Origin: an uncultured Coriobacteriales bacterium
GTDB lineage: Bacteria > Actinomycetota > Coriobacteriia > Coriobacteriales > UMGS124
Direction: 5' to 3'
Assembly (NCBI GenBank): GCA_934654475.1
Contig: CAKUFZ010000021.1
Coordinates: forward strand, 1-32,472
Length of the DNA stretch: 32,472 nucleotides
The position numbers and the translations under genes were made by a program. The notes under the pieces were generated by a model. The model saw only the letters and a list, made by a program, of their open reading frames with translations. It was not told the origin of the DNA and ran no database searches. The first letter of the stretch is position 1. Each line of letters starts with the position of its first letter. Positions 30,253 to 32,472 of the stretch are shown one piece after another.

Positions 30253-32472
30253 TTACAGCAAACCGCGCTGCTTGTACTCGTTCTCGGCATTTTCCTTCGC
30301 AGCAGCGAGTTTCTTGCGCGCGTCGTCGACCTGGGTCATTGCGGCACGAGACTTCTCGAGTACCGCACGCTCCTCCTCCAGGGCAGCAATGCGGGTCTTG
30401 AGCTCCTTCTTTTTGCCGAATGCGAAGAATCCGGCATTGTTGAGCGCAAGAATGGCCTTTGTGCGCTCGACGTCGACCTCACGCAAACGCTCCTCGCTGA
30501 AGGGTTTGCCTGCCGCATAAGCTTCTTCGGCTTTCTTTTCCCTTTTCTCGAGGGTGAGTATGGCCTGCTTGTGGTCGCGCATGGGCTTGCCGGCCTCGTC
30601 ACGGTGGCACCAGAGATAGAGCTTGCCGTCACGCTCAACAACGGCCGGGTCCGAGCTTGCCGCCGAGAGGGCCTCTTCTCCCAGGCGCGAAACCACGGTG
30701 TCTTTCGCAAGGCCGCCGCCACTGGTGCGCAGCATGTTCACAACGCGTCCCAGCGGCTTGTCGTCTGCAAGGTCGTCTTCGCCGAGAGTGCGAGGCGGTA
30801 TCTCGCCGGCGCGGAACTGGCGATCAAGCTCAGCGATGGTGTCGTCAAACATAGAGCCGTTTCCGCCGGCTGAATACATAGCTTTGCGAACGGCGCGCAT
30901 GGTGGTTGCGGGGTTTACAGCGGGGGCTCCGTGCTCTATGTCTGCCTCCACCCGATCGTGCATTTGCTCGAGCATCTGCTCGAGCGTTAGAGCGGGCTTC
31001 TTGGGCTTGGCAGGAGCGGTTTTCTTGGTTTTGGAGGCTGCAGGCTTGGCGGTTCCGGTCTCATCGGCGGCAGACTTGGCTTTTGTGGTCCTCGACTTCG
31101 TTGTCTTGGGCGTTGCGGATTTGGCCTTTGAGCCTTCGGTCGATTTGGACTTGGCTGTCGTGTCCTTTGCCTTCGCAGTCTTGGATGTTGAGGACTGAGC
31201 GGGTTCGGCCTTGTCGGAGTCAGCCTTCGACTTCGTCGTCTTGGTCTTCGTGGTTTTAGATGCAGGAGTCTTCTCGGCGTTGTCCGCAGCGGGTTTAGCC
31301 TTTGTGGTCTTGGACGCAGGGGCCTTCTCGGGCTCATCCTCGACGGCGTCAGCCTTAGCCTTTGCGGTCTTGTTCTTCGTCGTCTTTGCGGGTGCAACCT
31401 CATCGGCGGCAGTCTTCGCTTTCGTGGTCTTCGCTTTCGACTCCTTGGCAAGTGCGGCCTTGGCGACTTCGGGCAGCGTGATTTCCGGCGCGCTCTTTAC
31501 GACAAGCGACTTGCGGGCCCTCTGGGCCCCAGGTACCGAGCGGACGGGCTCGTCGCCATACAAAACGTCGGCATCGACGTTTCGAACGCCGACAAAATTG
31601 ACGGTAAACGGCTTGTCTGCCAGGCTCTTTGAGCAGGCTCGCATGTCCCAGATAAGGCGGCCCATGAGGTTGAAGAACTGCGGGATGCCCTTTGCGAGGC
31701 GCGTGTCGTACATCAACGTGTACGTGTCGCGCGAAATCTCGTCGTCCAGGCGGATGGAACTCGCCATGGCGGCAAGGTTGGCCAAGGTGATGCCCGTGAG
31801 GTCGCCGCCGGCACCGATGTTCATACCGTCGCACACAGGCCCGCGGACAATATCCGAGATGAGCTCCTTGGGCACGTGCAGCGCCTCGTCTTCTTCAATC
31901 TCGTTGAGAATGTTCACGAGGAACTGGCTTACTTCCTCGATGTCATCCATGTCGGCGCACCAGGCCTCGTGTACGCGGTCCATGAGGCCGCTGCGCATCA
32001 TGAAGTTGACGTCGACACGGCTAATCTCATGGTGAGAGCCGTTCCACGAAATGGTGTCATCGGGGAAATAGAGGTAGTCTTCGGCAAGCAGGCCAAGCAC
32101 AAAGTTCGGAATGGGGACAAAGGCGTCGCCGCTGGGGGCCTCATCTGCGCCGTTCTCATCGTAGCCCTTGTACTCCACGCCGTCATGAGATTCGAGCTTG
32201 CAGCCAAGCTCGTCGGCAAGCTGCCCAGCCCGCTTCTCAAACGCGAGGCGCTCCTGCGGGGGATCAAGCAGGCCCTTCTTCTTGACGAGCCCCCAATCGG
32301 ATTCCATGGTAAGCCCAAGGTTGGGTATGAGCTCTTTTTCCTTATCCCAAAGCCCCTCAAGCATGGCAATCACATCGGCGGTCGCCGTGCCATGAGCAAG
32401 CTGGGCTTCCACGGCATCAAGCAAGCGCATCCAGTGCACATAATGACGGTTCGCGAACTCGGTACGTGCACT
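30253..32472 (-). CDS. Large Lys/Ala/Thr-repeat (histone H1-like) protein, 5' end beyond the window
   Basis: The frame is open through the right edge, so at least 739 residues are visible and the N terminus is missing. The first 330 visible residues form a mixed alpha/beta region with no family I recognise (DAFVPIPNFVLGLLAEDYLYFP; VCDGMNIGAGGDLTGITLANLAAMA). About 150 residues follow (31000-31460) made of repeated KTTKAK and SKTTK units alternating with D/E-A-P segments, like the tails of histone H1/HupS-type DNA-binding proteins. The last 230 residues hold a winged-helix-like stretch, LYLWCHRDEAGKP, and a terminal coiled coil. It may bind DNA through the repeat tail; the role of the N-terminal part is unknown. 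Confidence 0.75.
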   Translation of the reverse strand, partial: SARTEFANRHYVHWMRLLDAVEAQLAHGTATADVIAMLEGLWDKEKELIPNLGLTMESDWGLVKKKGLLDPPQERLAFEKRAGQLADELGCKLESHDGVEYKGYDENGADEAPSGDAFVPIPNFVLGLLAEDYLYFPDDTISWNGSHHEISRVDVNFMMRSGLMDRVHEAWCADMDDIEEVSQFLVNILNEIEEDEALHVPKELISDIVRGPVCDGMNIGAGGDLTGITLANLAAMASSIRLDDEISRDTYTLMYDTRLAKGIPQFFNLMGRLIWDMRACSKSLADKPFTVNFVGVRNVDADVLYGDEPVRSVPGAQRARKSLVVKSAPEITLPEVAKAALAKESKAKTTKAKTAADEVAPAKTTKNKTAKAKADAVEDEPEKAPASKTTKAKPAADNAEKTPASKTTKTKTTKSKADSDKAEPAQSSTSKTAKAKDTTAKSKSTEGSKAKSATPKTTKSRTTKAKSAADETGTAKPAASKTKKTAPAKPKKPALTLEQMLEQMHDRVEADIEHGAPAVNPATTMRAVRKAMYSAGGNGSMFDDTIAELDRQFRAGEIPPRTLGEDDLADDKPLGRVVNMLRTSGGGLAKDTVVSRLGEEALSAASSDPAVVERDGKLYLWCHRDEAGKPMRDHKQAILTLEKREKKAEEAYAAGKPFSEERLREVDVERTKAILALNNAGFFAFGKKKELKTRIAALEEERAVLEKSRAAMTQVDDARKKLAAAKENAENEYKQRGLL

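Overview
The window is GC-rich, gene-dense bacterial DNA that fits a gut actinobacterium of class Coriobacteriia, most likely family Eggerthellaceae (Eggerthella/Slackia/Adlercreutzia type). The pointers are several Tat-exported flavin oxidoreductases paired with single regulators, a LuxR-type regulator carrying a long multi-membrane-span N-terminal half, and frequent GTG starts. The genus cannot be fixed from the sequence alone.

Layout. 1-4300: tRNA-Ile(GAT), a YeiH-type membrane transporter, an FMN alpha-hydroxyacid oxidase (minus strand), an Eis-like GNAT acetyltransferase and a small GGQ ribosome-rescue factor. 4300-7950: a Tat-exported FAD oxidoreductase divergent from a membrane LuxR regulator. 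8040-9660: a methyltransferase and TetR gene pair behind a promoter that carries two matching operator palindromes. 9700-11920: a beta-helix DUF3737 protein divergent from a PfkB sugar kinase, with three copies of a 13-bp repeat between them. 12200-16300 (all minus): a Tat-exported propeller-like protein, a HAD phosphatase and an HSL-type esterase. 16300-17045: an AT-rich gene-free island. 17046-20411 (minus): a Tat-exported Old Yellow Enzyme-type flavo/Fe-S reductase with a LysR gene upstream. 20612-22300: a small coiled-coil protein and a small, apparently highly expressed winged-helix protein among inverted repeats. 22800-24300: a SRAP/HMCES-family protein that lacks the catalytic Cys2, divergent from a spore-photoproduct-lyase-like radical SAM protein. 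24445-27380: a second Tat-exported FAD oxidoreductase divergent from a LysR regulator. 27380-28200: a gene-free-looking stretch with a tandem hairpin/peptide repeat array and a complete mini-gene for a 23-residue Cys-containing peptide. 28199-32472: an RlmA-type rRNA methyltransferase, a creatininase-family hydrolase, a 59-residue acidic protein and a large histone-H1-like Lys/Ala/Thr repeat protein that runs off the right edge.

How the parts work together. The recurring theme is exported flavoenzymes (4321, 17046, 24445), each next to its own regulator, as expected for anaerobes that use dietary or host organic molecules as electron acceptors or substrates. Both FAD_binding_2 enzymes appear to lack the fumarate-reductase-type C-terminal catalytic Arg motif, so their substrates are probably not fumarate.

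The least conventional items are the 23-aa peptide gene at 27900-27971 with its own consensus promoter, perfect Shine-Dalgarno and terminator, the adjoining repeat array, the Cys-less SRAP protein, the double-operator TetR circuit and the Lys-rich repeat protein.
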